Shown here piece by piece: positions 17,992 through 27,750 of a stretch of DNA of 64,000 bases. The notes below the pieces were generated by a model. That model was not told the origin of the DNA and did no database searches. It saw nothing but the letters and a program-made list of their open reading frames with translations. This stretch comes from Rugamonas sp. A1-17 (GTDB taxonomy: Bacteria; Pseudomonadota; Gammaproteobacteria; Burkholderiales; Burkholderiaceae_D). Position 1 is the first letter of the stretch; each line of letters begins with the position of its first letter. A program made the translations under genes and the position numbers. Location: assembly GCA_025548565.1 (NCBI GenBank), contig JAJLPB010000001.1, positions 434,001 through 498,000 on the forward strand, read 5' to 3'.

Positions 17992-18312
17992 ATGGAAAAA
18001 ATCTACGTCCCGGCCGCGCCGGACCGCGCCACCATCGACGCCCTGGCCGGCGCCACGCTGCTGGAGTTCGGCGCCAACTGGTGCGGCCACTGCATGGCCG
18101 CGCAGGCGCCGCTGGCGCAGGCCTTCGCCGGCCACGACGGCGTGCGCCACTACAAGATCGAGGATGGCCCCGGCCGCGCGCTGGGCCGCTCCTATCGCGT
18201 CAAACTGTGGCCGACCCTGATCTTCCTGCGCGACGGCCAGGAGGTGGCGCGCCTGGTGCGGCCGCTGCAGGCCGGCCCGATCAGCGTTGCCTTTACGCAA
18301 ATCGATACCTAG
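17992..18312 (+). CDS. Thioredoxin family protein
   Basis: This 106-residue single-domain thioredoxin fold has the redox motif NWCGHC and the cis-proline segment KLWPTLIFLRDG. The Cys-Gly-His-Cys pair differs from the CGPC of housekeeping thioredoxin. There is no signal peptide, so it acts in the cytoplasm. It is placed 4 nt after the ChaN-type gene, which suggests shared transcription, although the proteins would be in different compartments. Confidence 0.88.
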   Translation: MEKIYVPAAPDRATIDALAGATLLEFGANWCGHCMAAQAPLAQAFAGHDGVRHYKIEDGPGRALGRSYRVKLWPTLIFLRDGQEVARLVRPLQAGPISVAFTQIDT

Positions 18313-18392
18313 CGGACAAGCTTAACTGCTTGGCAGCGGGCAAGGCCGGTGTGTATGATGGGCCGCACCATCCACCCGCAGGAGCGTCAAGC

Positions 18393-19685
18393 ATGAGTCA
18401 GTCTCACCCCGGATCGCCCAAGGCCAATTCCCCGGCCACCGTGCTGTTTGCCAGCCTGATCGGCACCACGATCGAATTCTTCGATTTCTACATCTACGCC
18501 ACCGCGGCGGTGCTGGTGTTTCCCAAACTGTTCTTCCCGGCCAGCGATCCCGCCGCCGCCACGCTGCAGTCGCTGGCCACGTTCGCCATCGCCTTCTTCG
18601 CGCGCCCGGTCGGCTCGGCCGTGTTCGGCCACTTCGGCGACCGCATCGGCCGTAAGGCCACACTGGTGGCGGCGCTGTTGACCATGGGCCTGTCGACCGT
18701 GGTGATCGGCGCGCTGCCGACCTACGCCTCGATCGGCACGCTGGCGCCGGCGCTGCTGGCGCTGTGCCGCTTCGGCCAGGGCCTGGGCCTGGGCGGCGAG
18801 TGGGGCGGCGCGGTGCTGCTGGCCACCGAGAACGCGCCGCCGGGCAAGCGCGCCTGGTACGGCATGTTCCCGCAACTGGGCGCGCCGATCGGCTTCTTCC
18901 TGTCGGGCGGCATCTTCCTGCTGCTGAGCCAGACCCTCAGCGACGCCGAGTTCTTCAGCTACGGCTGGCGCATCCCATTCCTGTCGAGCTCGCTGCTGGT
19001 GATCGTCGGCCTGTACATCCGCCTGAAGATCCATGAGACGCCGGACTTCCAGAAGGTGCTGGACAAGAACGAGCGCGTCAAAGTGCCGGTGGTGACGGTA
19101 TGGCGCGACCACCGCCGCGTGCTGGTGCTGGGCACGCTGATCGCGCTGGCCACCTTCGTGCTGTTCTACCTGATGACCGTGTTCGCGCTGAGCTGGGGCA
19201 CCACCGCGCTCAAGTTCAGCCGCAAGGACTTCCTGATCCAGCAGCTGTTCGCCGTGATCTTCTTCGGCCTGACCATTCCCGTGGCCGCGCTGTGGGCCGA
19301 CCGCTACGGCCGCCGCGCCACGCTGATCTGGGTCTCGGCCGCGATCGCCGTGTTCGGGCTGGCGATGGCGCCGATGTTCGGTTCCGGCAGCAGCGTGCAG
19401 GTGACCATCTTCCTGTCGCTGGGCCTGGGCCTGATGGGCATGACCTACGGCCCGCTGGGCACCATCCTGTCCGAGCTGTTCCCGGCCGAGGTGCGCTACA
19501 CCGGCGCCTCGCTGACGTTCAACCTGGCCGGCATCCTGGGGGCCTCGCTGGCCCCGTACGCGGCCACCTGGCTGGCCACCAACTACGGCCTGCAATACGT
19601 CGGCTACTACCTGTCCACCGCCGCGGTGATCAGCCTGGTGGCGCTGCTGCTGGCCAAGGGCGGCACCGCTGCCAAGCCTGCTTAA
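18393..19685 (+). CDS. MFS transporter, metabolite:H+ symporter type
   Basis: This 430-residue protein has 12 predicted helices and MHS-family features: LIGTTIEFFDFYIYATAAVL in helix 1, FGHFGDRIGRKATL in the loop between helices 2 and 3, and LGLGGEWGGAVLLATENAP in helix 4 with its loop. Relatives (ProP, ShiA, KgtP) import osmolytes, shikimate or dicarboxylates with protons. The substrate cannot be told from sequence. GGAG lies 9 nt before the ATG. A long frame extends upstream of this start but only shadows the thioredoxin gene. Confidence 0.92.
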   Translation: MSQSHPGSPKANSPATVLFASLIGTTIEFFDFYIYATAAVLVFPKLFFPASDPAAATLQSLATFAIAFFARPVGSAVFGHFGDRIGRKATLVAALLTMGLSTVVIGALPTYASIGTLAPALLALCRFGQGLGLGGEWGGAVLLATENAPPGKRAWYGMFPQLGAPIGFFLSGGIFLLLSQTLSDAEFFSYGWRIPFLSSSLLVIVGLYIRLKIHETPDFQKVLDKNERVKVPVVTVWRDHRRVLVLGTLIALATFVLFYLMTVFALSWGTTALKFSRKDFLIQQLFAVIFFGLTIPVAALWADRYGRRATLIWVSAAIAVFGLAMAPMFGSGSSVQVTIFLSLGLGLMGMTYGPLGTILSELFPAEVRYTGASLTFNLAGILGASLAPYAATWLATNYGLQYVGYYLSTAAVISLVALLLAKGGTAAKPA

Positions 19686-19715
19686 TTGCAATAAATGTCA
19701 TCATACAACGACGCT

Positions 19716-19742
19716 ATGGCGGCCCTTGCACGGGACCGCCAT
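19716..19742 (+). terminator. Stem-loop after the MHS transporter
   Basis: ATGGCGGCCC and GGGACCGCCAT form an imperfect 10-bp stem 30 nt after the transporter stop codon. No uridine run follows, so intrinsic termination is uncertain. Confidence 0.35.
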
Positions 19743-19876
19743 GGCGGCGTAATCCCTTGAATATCCGCATCTTTCCGCTTGCCTATCGCGTTTTATAGTT
19801 GTACGATGACTTACGACTAGAATGATCTCGTGGAGACCGAGAGATCATCACCCAAAAACCAGAATAGAGTGATGCC

Positions 19877-21271
19877 ATGAACCTGAGCGAGCCTGTGAAC
19901 GCGCAAGCGGTGGGAGCAACCGTCGGTAAATACCGGTGGACCATCTGCGCCCTGTTGTTTTTTGCCACCACTGTCAACTACCTGGACCGGCAGGTGCTGA
20001 GCCTGCTGGCTCCCGACCTGTCCAAGGAATTTGGCTGGAGCAATACCGACTACGCCAACATCGCCGCCGCCTTCCAGTTCGTGTACGCGATCTCGATGCT
20101 GTTCGCCGGCCGCGTGGTCGACAAGATCGGCACCAAGGCCGCCTACGTGGTGGCCATCACGGTATGGTCGCTGGGCGCGCTGATGCATGCCTTCTCGGTG
20201 CCGATGGGCGAGGGCGCCGGCGTGCTGCTGGGCGCCTTCGGCATTGTCGCCGCGCCGTCCATCCTCGGCTTCATGATCTCGCGCGCCGTGCTGGCCATCG
20301 GCGAGGCCGGCAACTTCCCGGCCGCGATCAAGGCCACCGCCGAATACTTCCCGAAGAAGGAACGCTCCTTCGCCACCGGCATCTTCAATTCCGGCGCCAA
20401 CGTCGGCGCCATCCTGGCGCCGATCTGCGTGCCGCTGATCGCCGGCATCTGGGGCTGGCAGGCCGCCTTCATCATGATCGGCATGCTGGGCTTCATCTGG
20501 ATGAGCGTGTGGATCGGCCTGTACGAGAAGCCGGACCGGCAGAAGCGCCTGTCGGCGCAGGAACTGGCCTACATCCGCAGCGACCAGCCGGCGCAACAGC
20601 CGCAGCCGCAGGCATCGGCCGGCGGCAAGGTCTCGTGGCTAAAGCTGCTGAAGTACCGCCAGACCTGGGCCTTCGCGTTCGGCAAATTCATGACCGACGG
20701 CGTGTGGTGGTTCTTCCTGTTCTGGCTGCCGACCTATCTGTCCGCGCAGTACGGCATGAAGGGCGACGCCATCGTCGTGCCGCTGGCGGTGTTGTACAGC
20801 ATGACGATGGTCGGTTCGATCGGCGGCGGCTGGTTCCCCAGCTACTTCATGGCGCGCGGCCACGCGCCGTACGACGGCCGCATGAAGGCCATGCTGGTGA
20901 TCGCCTTCTTCCCGCTGGTGGTGCTGCTGGCGCAGCCGCTGGGCGCGATCAGCTTCTGGGTGCCGGTGCTGCTGATCGGCGTCGGCGCCTCGGCGCACCA
21001 GGCATGGTCGGCCAACATCTTCACCACCGTGTCCGACATGTTCCCGCAAAAGTCGGTGGCCTCGGTGATCGGCATCGGCGGCATGGCGGGCGGCATCGGC
21101 GGCGTGCTGCTGACCAAACTGGGCGGCTGGGTGTTCGACTACTACAAATCGGTCAACGACATCCGCACCGGCTACATGATCATGTTCGGCATCTGCGCGC
21201 TGGCCTACCTGGTCGCGTGGGGCGTGATGAAGGCGTTGGTCCCGCGCCACAAGGAGATCACCGACCTCTGA
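19877..21271 (+). CDS. MFS transporter, ACS family (hexuronate-transporter-like)
   Basis: This 464-residue 12-helix transporter resembles ExuT-type members of the anion:cation symporter family: RWTICALLFFATTVNYLDRQ in helix 1, VVDKIGTKAAYVV in loop 2-3, AIGEAGNFPAAIKATAEYFP in helix 4 with its loop, and ATGIFNSGANVGAI. Such proteins import hexuronates, glucarate or related organic anions with protons. No sugar-acid catabolic enzyme is adjacent. A LacI regulator follows after 88 nt on the same strand, so the two probably form a regulated pair. Confidence 0.9.
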   Translation: MNLSEPVNAQAVGATVGKYRWTICALLFFATTVNYLDRQVLSLLAPDLSKEFGWSNTDYANIAAAFQFVYAISMLFAGRVVDKIGTKAAYVVAITVWSLGALMHAFSVPMGEGAGVLLGAFGIVAAPSILGFMISRAVLAIGEAGNFPAAIKATAEYFPKKERSFATGIFNSGANVGAILAPICVPLIAGIWGWQAAFIMIGMLGFIWMSVWIGLYEKPDRQKRLSAQELAYIRSDQPAQQPQPQASAGGKVSWLKLLKYRQTWAFAFGKFMTDGVWWFFLFWLPTYLSAQYGMKGDAIVVPLAVLYSMTMVGSIGGGWFPSYFMARGHAPYDGRMKAMLVIAFFPLVVLLAQPLGAISFWVPVLLIGVGASAHQAWSANIFTTVSDMFPQKSVASVIGIGGMAGGIGGVLLTKLGGWVFDYYKSVNDIRTGYMIMFGICALAYLVAWGVMKALVPRHKEITDL

Positions 21272-21359
21272 TCGGTCCGGAGCAGCGATGCCGACATGCT
21301 AAGATTGTCCTTTGGCGCTGCCGCGGTATGGGCAGCCAGGCATCTCCGATAGTCAGAAC

Positions 21360-22352
21360 ATGAAAAAAAACGTAGCAACCATCCGCGACGTGGCGGCGGC
21401 GGCGGGCGTATCCACCGCCACCGTCTCGAAGTTCGTCAACGGCGCGCAGCGCTTCTCGCCGGCGGTGGAGGCGACCATCAAGGAAGTCATCGCCAAGCTG
21501 GGCTACCGTTCCAATCCTTTGGCGGCGTCGATGATCACCGGCCGCACCAAGAGCATCGGCCTGTCGGTGCTGGATGTCGCCAATCCCCACTTCACCAGCA
21601 TCGTCAAGGGCGCCAACCGCGTGGCGCTGGCGCACGGCTACACGCTGCTGCTGGTCGACACCGAAGAAAACCCCGACCGCGAACGCCCGTTGCTGGAAGC
21701 CTTGAGCCGCCGCGTGGACGGCATCATCATGTTCTCGCGCATGCTGGAATCGGAGATGGACTGGGTGATGGAGCTGGGCAAACCGCTGGTGTATTTCGGC
21801 CGTCTGTCGCGGCTGCAGATTCCGTGGGTGATCAGCGACGACCACCGCGGCGCCTACATGCTGGCGCGGCACCTGGTATCGCTGGGGCACAAGCGGATCG
21901 GCTACCTGCGCTTCCCGCGCTCGCGGCGCGACGAAGAGCGGCTGGCCGGCGTGCGCGCCTGCCTGGCCGCGCACGACATGGAACTGACGGTGTATGAAGG
22001 CGGCGCGCCGACGGCGGCCGAGGGCGAGCGCGTATGCTCGTCCATCATGCTGGGCGGCGAGCACCCGGATGCGCTGATCTGCTACAACGACCTGATGGCG
22101 CTGGGTTTCATGAAAGCGGCGCAGGCGCTTGGCTTCAAGCTGCCGGAGCAGCTCTCGGTGGCGGCCTTCGACAACATCGAATACGGACAATACACCTCGC
22201 CGGCGCTGACCACGGTGGACCTGCAGAGCGAGCGCATGGGCGTGGCCGCGATGGAGAAGCTGATCGCCGCCATCGACGGCAAACCCGCCCCCGCCGCAAC
22301 GATGATCGAACCGCAGCTGATCCTGCGCGGCTCGACCATCAAACGCAACTAG
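21360..22352 (+). CDS. LacI family transcriptional regulator
   Basis: The protein (330 aa) has an N-terminal LacI helix-turn-helix (TIRDVAAAAGVSTATVSKFV) with the hinge region LAASMITGRTKSIGL. A periplasmic-binding-protein-like effector domain includes ISDDHRGAYMLARHLVSLGH and ICYNDLMALGFMKAAQALGF. Length and layout are typical. The likely target is the upstream MFS transporter. Its stop is 1 nt from the convergent stop of the DHDPS-family gene, so control of the hydroxyproline operon by this protein is less likely than by the PAS-AraC protein at 26976. Confidence 0.92.
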   Translation: MKKNVATIRDVAAAAGVSTATVSKFVNGAQRFSPAVEATIKEVIAKLGYRSNPLAASMITGRTKSIGLSVLDVANPHFTSIVKGANRVALAHGYTLLLVDTEENPDRERPLLEALSRRVDGIIMFSRMLESEMDWVMELGKPLVYFGRLSRLQIPWVISDDHRGAYMLARHLVSLGHKRIGYLRFPRSRRDEERLAGVRACLAAHDMELTVYEGGAPTAAEGERVCSSIMLGGEHPDALICYNDLMALGFMKAAQALGFKLPEQLSVAAFDNIEYGQYTSPALTTVDLQSERMGVAAMEKLIAAIDGKPAPAATMIEPQLILRGSTIKRN

Positions 22353-22353
22353 C

Positions 22354-23265
22354 TTAGAACAGGGTGCTGACGTCCGGACGGTTGGCCAGCGCCGCCTGGA
22401 CCACGGCGGTGACGCGGGCGCGGTCGGCGCCTTGCAGCGGCTGGCGTGGACGGCGCACGTACTCGTTGCCGACGCCGGCCAGCGTTTCCACCAGCTTCAG
22501 GTTTTGTACCAGCTTGGTCGAGACGTCCAGGTGCATCAGCGGCATGAACCACTGGTACAGCTTGAGCGCTTCATCCCAACGCTTGGCTTTCATCAGCTTG
22601 TACAGCGCCACGGTCTCTTTCGGGAAGGCCACCACCAGGCCGGCCAGCAGGCCGTCCGCGCCCACCGCCAGGCCTTCGAACGACAGATCGTCCACGCCCA
22701 TGAACAGCTGGTAGCGGTTGCCGACGGCGTTGCGCAGGTCGGTGATGCGGCGCACGTTGTCGGTCGATTCCTTGATCGCGACGATCCATTCGCAATCGGC
22801 CAGTTCCTTGAAGTCTTCCGGCGTCAGGTCCACCTTGTACGAGACCGGATTGTTGTAGACCATGATCGGCAGCTGCGCCGCCTTGGCGATCACGCGCAGA
22901 TTGTCCATCGCTTCGCGCGAGTCGGCCGCGTACAGCACCGACGGCATCACCATCAGGCCCTGCACGCCCATTTCATGCGCCTTCTCGGCGAAGCGGCAGG
23001 CGGTGGCGGTGCGCGTCTCGCTGACGTTGACCAGCACCGGCACGCGGCCGGCGGCGACGTTCAGCGCGGTCTTGGTGACGGCCAGCTTCTCGTCGAACGA
23101 CAGCGTGCTGGCTTCACCCAGCGAGCCGCAGGTCAACAGCGCGTTTACGCCGCTGTCGATCTGGAAGGAGAAGTGCTTCTCCATTTCGGCGTGGTCGAGA
23201 TCCTCGTTCTCTTTGAACTTGGTGGTTACTGCGGGGAAGACCCCTTCCCATTTTGCTGCTGCCAT
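22354..23265 (-). CDS. DHDPS-family enzyme, probable pyrroline-4-hydroxy-2-carboxylate deaminase
   Basis: This 303-residue class I aldolase-type enzyme has the DHDPS fold signatures LLTCGSLGEASTLSFDEKL, PIMVYNNPVSYKVDL (catalytic Tyr) and WIVAIKESTDNVRRI (Schiff-base Lys). In 4-hydroxyproline clusters, this family converts pyrroline-4-hydroxy-2-carboxylate to alpha-ketoglutarate semialdehyde with loss of ammonia. The specific role is inferred from its place as the last gene after the epimerase and D-hydroxyproline dehydrogenase. AAGGAG precedes the ATG by 6 nt. Confidence 0.88.
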   Translation of the reverse strand: MAAAKWEGVFPAVTTKFKENEDLDHAEMEKHFSFQIDSGVNALLTCGSLGEASTLSFDEKLAVTKTALNVAAGRVPVLVNVSETRTATACRFAEKAHEMGVQGLMVMPSVLYAADSREAMDNLRVIAKAAQLPIMVYNNPVSYKVDLTPEDFKELADCEWIVAIKESTDNVRRITDLRNAVGNRYQLFMGVDDLSFEGLAVGADGLLAGLVVAFPKETVALYKLMKAKRWDEALKLYQWFMPLMHLDVSTKLVQNLKLVETLAGVGNEYVRRPRQPLQGADRARVTAVVQAALANRPDVSTLF

Positions 23266-23307
23266 GCTGTTCTCCTTGTGATGAATCGTTGTGGTGAATC
23301 GTTTGGA

Positions 23308-24573
23308 TTAGTCGTCGATGATGCTGGCGATGCGGGCCGGTGAAATCGGCATCCGCACCGCGTCCGGCCGCCAGCCGTACAGCAGTTCGGTGGCGCCGCC
23401 GCAGATGCGTCCCTGGCACGGCCCCATGCCGCAGCGGGTTTGCAGCTTGGCGCTGCGCCAGCTGGTGTGCGTACGCAGCTCGTTGTGGCAGACGTCTTCG
23501 CAGCGGCAGACGATGGTGTCGTCGCCGGCCAGCGTCAATAGCTCCGGCCGCAGCGCGAACGCCCGCTCCAGCCTTGCCGCGAATTTTTTCCAGCGCGCGC
23601 GTTCGGCGTACAACTCCTGCGCTGCGGCCGGCTTGCCGCTGGCCGCCAGGCCGGCGATGCGGCCCTCCGCCAGCGCCAGGTCGACCCCGCCGACGCCCGT
23701 GCCTTCTCCTGCGCAGTAGACGCCGGGCACGGAGGTCAGCTGCGCGTGGTCCACCTGCACGGCCGTTTGTCCCTTGTTCGAGGTGATGGCGCAGCCCAGT
23801 GCCAGCGCCAGTTCGACGTTGGGCAACAGGCCGTAGCCGCAGGCCAGGTGGTCGCATTGCAGCGCTTCCAGCTCGCGCGCGCCGCCGCGCTGTATCAGGA
23901 TCGATTGCAGCGTGCCGTCGCCATGCGCCGAATGCACGTAGCTGTCGCGCAGGTAGGGAATGCCGCTGAGCTGCGCCGCCAGTTGCATCGCTTGCGTGAT
24001 CTTGGACGGCGTCGCCAGCAGGCCGAATCCGAAGCGCGCCAATGCCGGCAAGGACGCCTGCTCGATGATGGCGGCGATCTCCGCGCCCTTGGCGCACAGC
24101 GTCGCGGCCACCGCCAGCAGCAGCGGGCCGCTGCCCGCCACCACCACGCGCTTGCCCTGCACCGGATAGCCGCCCTTGGCCAGGGCTTGCAGGCCGCCGG
24201 CGCCGGTCACACCGGGCAGCGTCCAGCCGGGGAAGGGCAGCAGCCGCTCGCGCGCGCCGGTGGCCAGTATCAGTTTCTGGTAATGCAGCGTGGCCGACGA
24301 GGACGGCGTCTGCACCTGCAGCCGGCCCGGCTCCGGCGCGTACAGCACCCGCGTCTGCGACAGGTGGGTGACGTTCGGAGCGGCGCGAAGGTCGCTCCAC
24401 ATTCTCAGCGCGCGCTGGTCCTGCTGCTGGTCCGGGCCGCCGCGCCAGATCTGGCCGCCGGCCAGCGGATTGTCGTCGACCAGGCCGACCTGCGCGCCGT
24501 GCGCGGCGGCTGCATGCGCGGCCGCCAGTCCGGCCGGCCCCGCGCCGACCACCAGGATGTCGTAGCGGCTCAT
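23308..24573 (-). CDS. FAD/NAD(P)-dependent oxidoreductase, D-hydroxyproline dehydrogenase subunit
   Basis: This 421-residue flavoprotein begins with a dinucleotide-binding motif, YDILVVGAGPAGLAAAHAAA, and has a second one, GKRVVVAGSGPLLLAVAATL. The C-terminal 70 residues form a BFD-like iron-sulfur segment with CRCEDVCHNELRTH and CGMGPCQGRICGG. It resembles the HcnB/alpha subunit of heterotrimeric amino-acid dehydrogenases. Its start overlaps the [2Fe-2S] gene by 4 nt (ATGA). With that protein and the next one it should form the enzyme oxidising cis-4-hydroxy-D-proline. Confidence 0.88.
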   Translation of the reverse strand: MSRYDILVVGAGPAGLAAAHAAAAHGAQVGLVDDNPLAGGQIWRGGPDQQQDQRALRMWSDLRAAPNVTHLSQTRVLYAPEPGRLQVQTPSSSATLHYQKLILATGARERLLPFPGWTLPGVTGAGGLQALAKGGYPVQGKRVVVAGSGPLLLAVAATLCAKGAEIAAIIEQASLPALARFGFGLLATPSKITQAMQLAAQLSGIPYLRDSYVHSAHGDGTLQSILIQRGGARELEALQCDHLACGYGLLPNVELALALGCAITSNKGQTAVQVDHAQLTSVPGVYCAGEGTGVGGVDLALAEGRIAGLAASGKPAAAQELYAERARWKKFAARLERAFALRPELLTLAGDDTIVCRCEDVCHNELRTHTSWRSAKLQTRCGMGPCQGRICGGATELLYGWRPDAVRMPISPARIASIIDD

Positions 24574-24824
24574 GGCCGGGACTCGCCGGTGATCACGCAC
24601 ATGCCGTCGGCGCACAAAGTCTGGCACGAAAGCTGGTGCATGCGGCCGTCGATCGTGACGCGGCATTCCTGGCAGACGCCCATGCCGCACAAGGGCGCGC
24701 GCGCCGCGCCGCGCACCGAGTGCCGGGTGACCGCGCTGCCGGCCATGGCGATCGCCGCGGCCACGCTGATGCCTTGCGCCACCTGGATGTCATGGCCGTT
24801 GATGTTGAGGACCACGTCAGTCAT
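24570..24824 (-). CDS. (2Fe-2S)-binding protein, D-hydroxyproline dehydrogenase small subunit
   Basis: This 84-residue ferredoxin-like subunit carries the cluster ligands LCGMGVCQECRVTI plus a later Cys in LSCQTLC. Size and spacing match HcnA-type small subunits that pass electrons between the two flavoprotein subunits. It overlaps both neighbours (8 nt with the FAD oxidase-like gene, 4 nt with the next), so the three genes are translationally coupled. Confidence 0.9.
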   Translation of the reverse strand: MTDVVLNINGHDIQVAQGISVAAAIAMAGSAVTRHSVRGAARAPLCGMGVCQECRVTIDGRMHQLSCQTLCADGMCVITGESRP

Positions 24825-25923
24825 TGAAGCGCCCCGGCAAGTAGGGAGTGTAGGGGATGCGCGTGCTGTCGCCGGTCATCTGCGCGGCCAGCAGTTGGGC
24901 CGTCGCCAGCGAGGTGGTGATGCCCAGGCCTTCATGTCCGGTCGCCAGCCACAGTCCGCGCCGCGCGGCGTGGGGGCCGATCAGCGGCATGCCGTCCGGC
25001 GTGGCGGCGCGCAGGCCGGTCCAGCAGCGCAGCACGTTCAGTTGCGCCAGGGCTGGCGTGAACGCGGCGGCATGGCGCAGCATGCGTTGCAGCATGGCCG
25101 GCTCCACCGCCAGGTCGATTGTGTCGAACTGGCGGGAGGAGCCGATCAATACTTGTCCGGTAGGACGGGGCTGCAAATTGAACGCGACCGAGTCGCCGCT
25201 GGCGGCGTGGGCGCTTTTGATGTATCCCAGCTCCACCAACTGGTGGTGGACAAAGCCGGGATAGCGGTCGGTGATGGCGATGTGTCCCTTCTTCGGCTGC
25301 ACCGGCAGTTCCGGCAGCAGCGCGGCCGAACGCGAACCGGCGGCCAGCACCACTTGCGACGCCTGGTGGCGCGTGCCGTCGGCCAGCAGCACGCCGTTGT
25401 CCTCGATGGCGGCGACGCTGCCGCGCAGCGTGGTGGCGCCGCGGCGGATCGCGCGGTCCAGCAGGATGCGCGTGCTCTTGGGCGGATAGACCAGGCCATC
25501 GCCAGGCACCAGCAGGCCGCCGGCCAGGCCGGTGCGCAACTGCGGTTCGCGCGCATACAGCGCGGCGGGCGTCAGTATTTCGCAGGCCAGGCCATAGGCG
25601 CTCAGGGTGTCGGCCTTGTCGCGCGCCGCATTCATTTCCTCTTCGTCGGCGGCCACCCAGATAGTGCCGCAGCGGCTGTACTCATGGCGCTGGGGCAGGT
25701 CGCCCACCAGCGAATTCCACAGCGAGACCGAATACGCCGACAGCGCCAGTTCCGCCGGGTTGTCGTCCATGACCACCAGGTGGCCCATGCCGGCGGCGGT
25801 GGCGCCGCCGCCTGGCATGTCCTGTTCGATCACCATCACCCGCAGGCCGCGCTGGCTGAGCGCATCCGCACAGGCAGCGCCGACGATGCCGGCGCCGATG
25901 ACGATCACGTCGTTCTGGTTCAC
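24817..25923 (-). CDS. FAD-dependent amino-acid oxidoreductase, D-hydroxyproline dehydrogenase catalytic subunit
   Basis: This 368-residue DAO-family flavoprotein opens with the Rossmann motif [20 protein letters not shown] and ends with the family C-terminal segment [20 protein letters not shown]. It should be the catalytic subunit that oxidises cis-4-hydroxy-D-proline. The start is GTG 25923, which overlaps the epimerase stop (GTGA); an open extension upstream merely shadows the epimerase gene. Confidence 0.9.
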   Translation of the reverse strand: MNQNDVIVIGAGIVGAACADALSQRGLRVMVIEQDMPGGGATAAGMGHLVVMDDNPAELALSAYSVSLWNSLVGDLPQRHEYSRCGTIWVAADEEEMNAARDKADTLSAYGLACEILTPAALYAREPQLRTGLAGGLLVPGDGLVYPPKSTRILLDRAIRRGATTLRGSVAAIEDNGVLLADGTRHQASQVVLAAGSRSAALLPELPVQPKKGHIAITDRYPGFVHHQLVELGYIKSAHAASGDSVAFNLQPRPTGQVLIGSSRQFDTIDLAVEPAMLQRMLRHAAAFTPALAQLNVLRCWTGLRAATPDGMPLIGPHAARRGLWLATGHEGLGITTSLATAQLLAAQMTGDSTRIPYTPYLPGRFND

Positions 25924-26852
25924 CGTATGCCCCAGACGAAAGGATCGGTCGGATCGAGGATCAGCTGCGCCTGCGAGTTGACCCATGCGCGGCCGCGGAT
26001 GCTGGGGATCAGCTGCTCGCCGCGATAGCGGTACGAGGCTTCGAACACGCTGCCGATCACGCTCTCCTGCTTCCACAGCGCGCCCTCGGCCAGCTTGCCG
26101 TCGGCCGCCAGGCAGGCCAGCTTGGCGCTGGTGCCGGTGCCGCAGGGCGAACGGTCGTAGGCCTTGCCGGGGCAGAGCACGAAGCTCTGGCTGTCGGCGC
26201 CGGTGCGCGATGGCGCGAACAATTCGATATGGTCGATCAGCGCGCCGCCGTCGCCGGTGATGCCGGCACGTTCCAGCGCCGCGCCCACGGCCACGCTGTA
26301 GGCGGTCAGCGCCTCGACGTTGTCAACGCCCAGTTCCAATCCATGACCGGAAACCAGGAAGAACCAGTTGCCGCCCCAGGCGACGTCGCCGGTGACCGGG
26401 CCGTGGCCAGGCACGTCGACCGTGACCTGCGCCTGGCTGCGGTAGGAGGCCACGTTGTCCACGGTGACGCTGCCGTCCGCGTGCAGCTCGGCCTCCACCA
26501 CGCCTACCGGCGTATCGATGCGGTGGCGGCCGGCGCCGATGCGGCCCATATAGGCCAGCGACGCGACCAGGCCGATGGTGCCGTGGCCGCACATGCCGAG
26601 GTAGCCGACGTTGTTGAAGAAGATGACGCCTGCCGCACAATCGGGAGCGTGCGGCTCGCACAGCAGCGCGCCGACCAGCACGTCGGAGCCGCGCGGCTCG
26701 CAGACCACGGCGGAGCGGAAGCGGTCATGCTCGCGCTTCAGCACTGCGAGCCGCTCGCTGAGCGGGCCTTGGCCCAGTTCCGGGCCGCCGTCTATGACCA
26801 GGCGGGTCGGTTCGCCGCCGGTGTGGGAGTCGATGATGGAGATGTTTTTCAT
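25920..26852 (-). CDS. 4-hydroxyproline 2-epimerase
   Basis: This 310-residue proline racemase-family enzyme interconverts trans-4-hydroxy-L-proline and cis-4-hydroxy-D-proline. Both catalytic cysteines are present: [11 protein letters not shown] and [12 protein letters not shown], and the N-terminal [13 protein letters not shown] is typical. A Cys rather than Thr at the second site separates epimerases and racemases from the dehydratases of the family. It is the first gene of a five-gene minus-strand operon with overlapping starts. ATG 26852 is preferred over TTG 26858. Confidence 0.93.
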   Translation of the reverse strand: MKNISIIDSHTGGEPTRLVIDGGPELGQGPLSERLAVLKREHDRFRSAVVCEPRGSDVLVGALLCEPHAPDCAAGVIFFNNVGYLGMCGHGTIGLVASLAYMGRIGAGRHRIDTPVGVVEAELHADGSVTVDNVASYRSQAQVTVDVPGHGPVTGDVAWGGNWFFLVSGHGLELGVDNVEALTAYSVAVGAALERAGITGDGGALIDHIELFAPSRTGADSQSFVLCPGKAYDRSPCGTGTSAKLACLAADGKLAEGALWKQESVIGSVFEASYRYRGEQLIPSIRGRAWVNSQAQLILDPTDPFVWGIR

Positions 26853-26975
26853 GCTCAAATCTTAGGCTTTCCGAGGCTTGCTGTCTTGCATCTCCTGCGC
26901 ATGATCGATGACGAAATCTGCACAATGGCGATAAAACAGGAGACGCCGCCCCGCGCCGCTGGCACAATCGCCTTC

Positions 26976-27737
26976 ATGCATACAGAACTCCCTCACGACG
27001 ACGCCCGCCGCGCCCTGGGCGCGGGCATCGCCGATCCCTTCTTTTCCGAAGCGCTGTTCGACGCGCTGCCGGACGTGGTTTTCTTCGTCAAGGACGTGGA
27101 GTGCCGCTACGTGGTGGTCAACCAGACGCTGGTCCAGCGTTGCGGTCAGCGGCATAAGTCGGCGCTGATCGGGCGCACGCCGGCCGAGGTGTTTGCCCGT
27201 CCGTTCGGGCAGACCTACCTGGCGCAGGACATGGCGGTGCTGGCCGGCGGTAACGATATCGAAGACCAGCTGGAACTCCACCTGTATCCCAACCGCGATC
27301 CCGGCTGGTGCCTGACGCGCAAGACCGCGCTGCGCGACGCCGAAGGCCGCATCGTCGGCCTGACCGGCGTCTCGCGCGACCTGGCGATGGCCGACAAGAA
27401 GAATCCCGCCTACCGCAAGGTGGCGGCGGCGGTGAACCTGATCCACCAGGACTACGGCCAGACCTTGCAGCTGGCCGAGCTGGCGCGCACGGCCCACATG
27501 TCGGTGGCGCAGATCGAGCGCTACTTCCTGCGCATCTTCCACCTGACGCCGCGCCAGATGATCATCCAGACCCGGGTCGAAGCGGCCTCGCGCTTGTTGA
27601 AGGGGACGGCCAGCGTGGCCGAAATCGCCCAGGCCTGCGGCTACGGCGACCACTCCGCCTTCACCCGCCAGTTCAAGGCCACCACCGGCGTCACGCCGAC
27701 GCAGTACCGGCAGGCGGTGGCGGGCAAGGGCGGCTAA
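26976..27737 (+). CDS. PAS-AraC family transcriptional regulator
   Basis: This protein (253 aa) combines an N-terminal PAS domain (LFDALPDVVFFVKDVECRYV to LTGVSRDLAMADK) with a C-terminal AraC DNA-binding domain of two HTH units (LQLAELARTAHMSVAQIERY and ASVAEIAQACGYGDHSAFTR). It is divergent from the hydroxyproline operon with a 123-nt spacer, so it is the likely regulator of that operon. The start is uncertain: ATG 26925 and ATG 26901 are also in frame and none has a good Shine-Dalgarno sequence. Confidence 0.88.
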   Translation: MHTELPHDDARRALGAGIADPFFSEALFDALPDVVFFVKDVECRYVVVNQTLVQRCGQRHKSALIGRTPAEVFARPFGQTYLAQDMAVLAGGNDIEDQLELHLYPNRDPGWCLTRKTALRDAEGRIVGLTGVSRDLAMADKKNPAYRKVAAAVNLIHQDYGQTLQLAELARTAHMSVAQIERYFLRIFHLTPRQMIIQTRVEAASRLLKGTASVAEIAQACGYGDHSAFTRQFKATTGVTPTQYRQAVAGKGG

Positions 27738-27750
27738 GCGGCGGCGGGCC

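Noticed and set aside
23746..26028. An open frame of 760 codons antisense to the hydroxyproline dehydrogenase genes
   Set aside because: It spans three overlapping enzyme genes with intact motifs; the antisense product has shadow composition.
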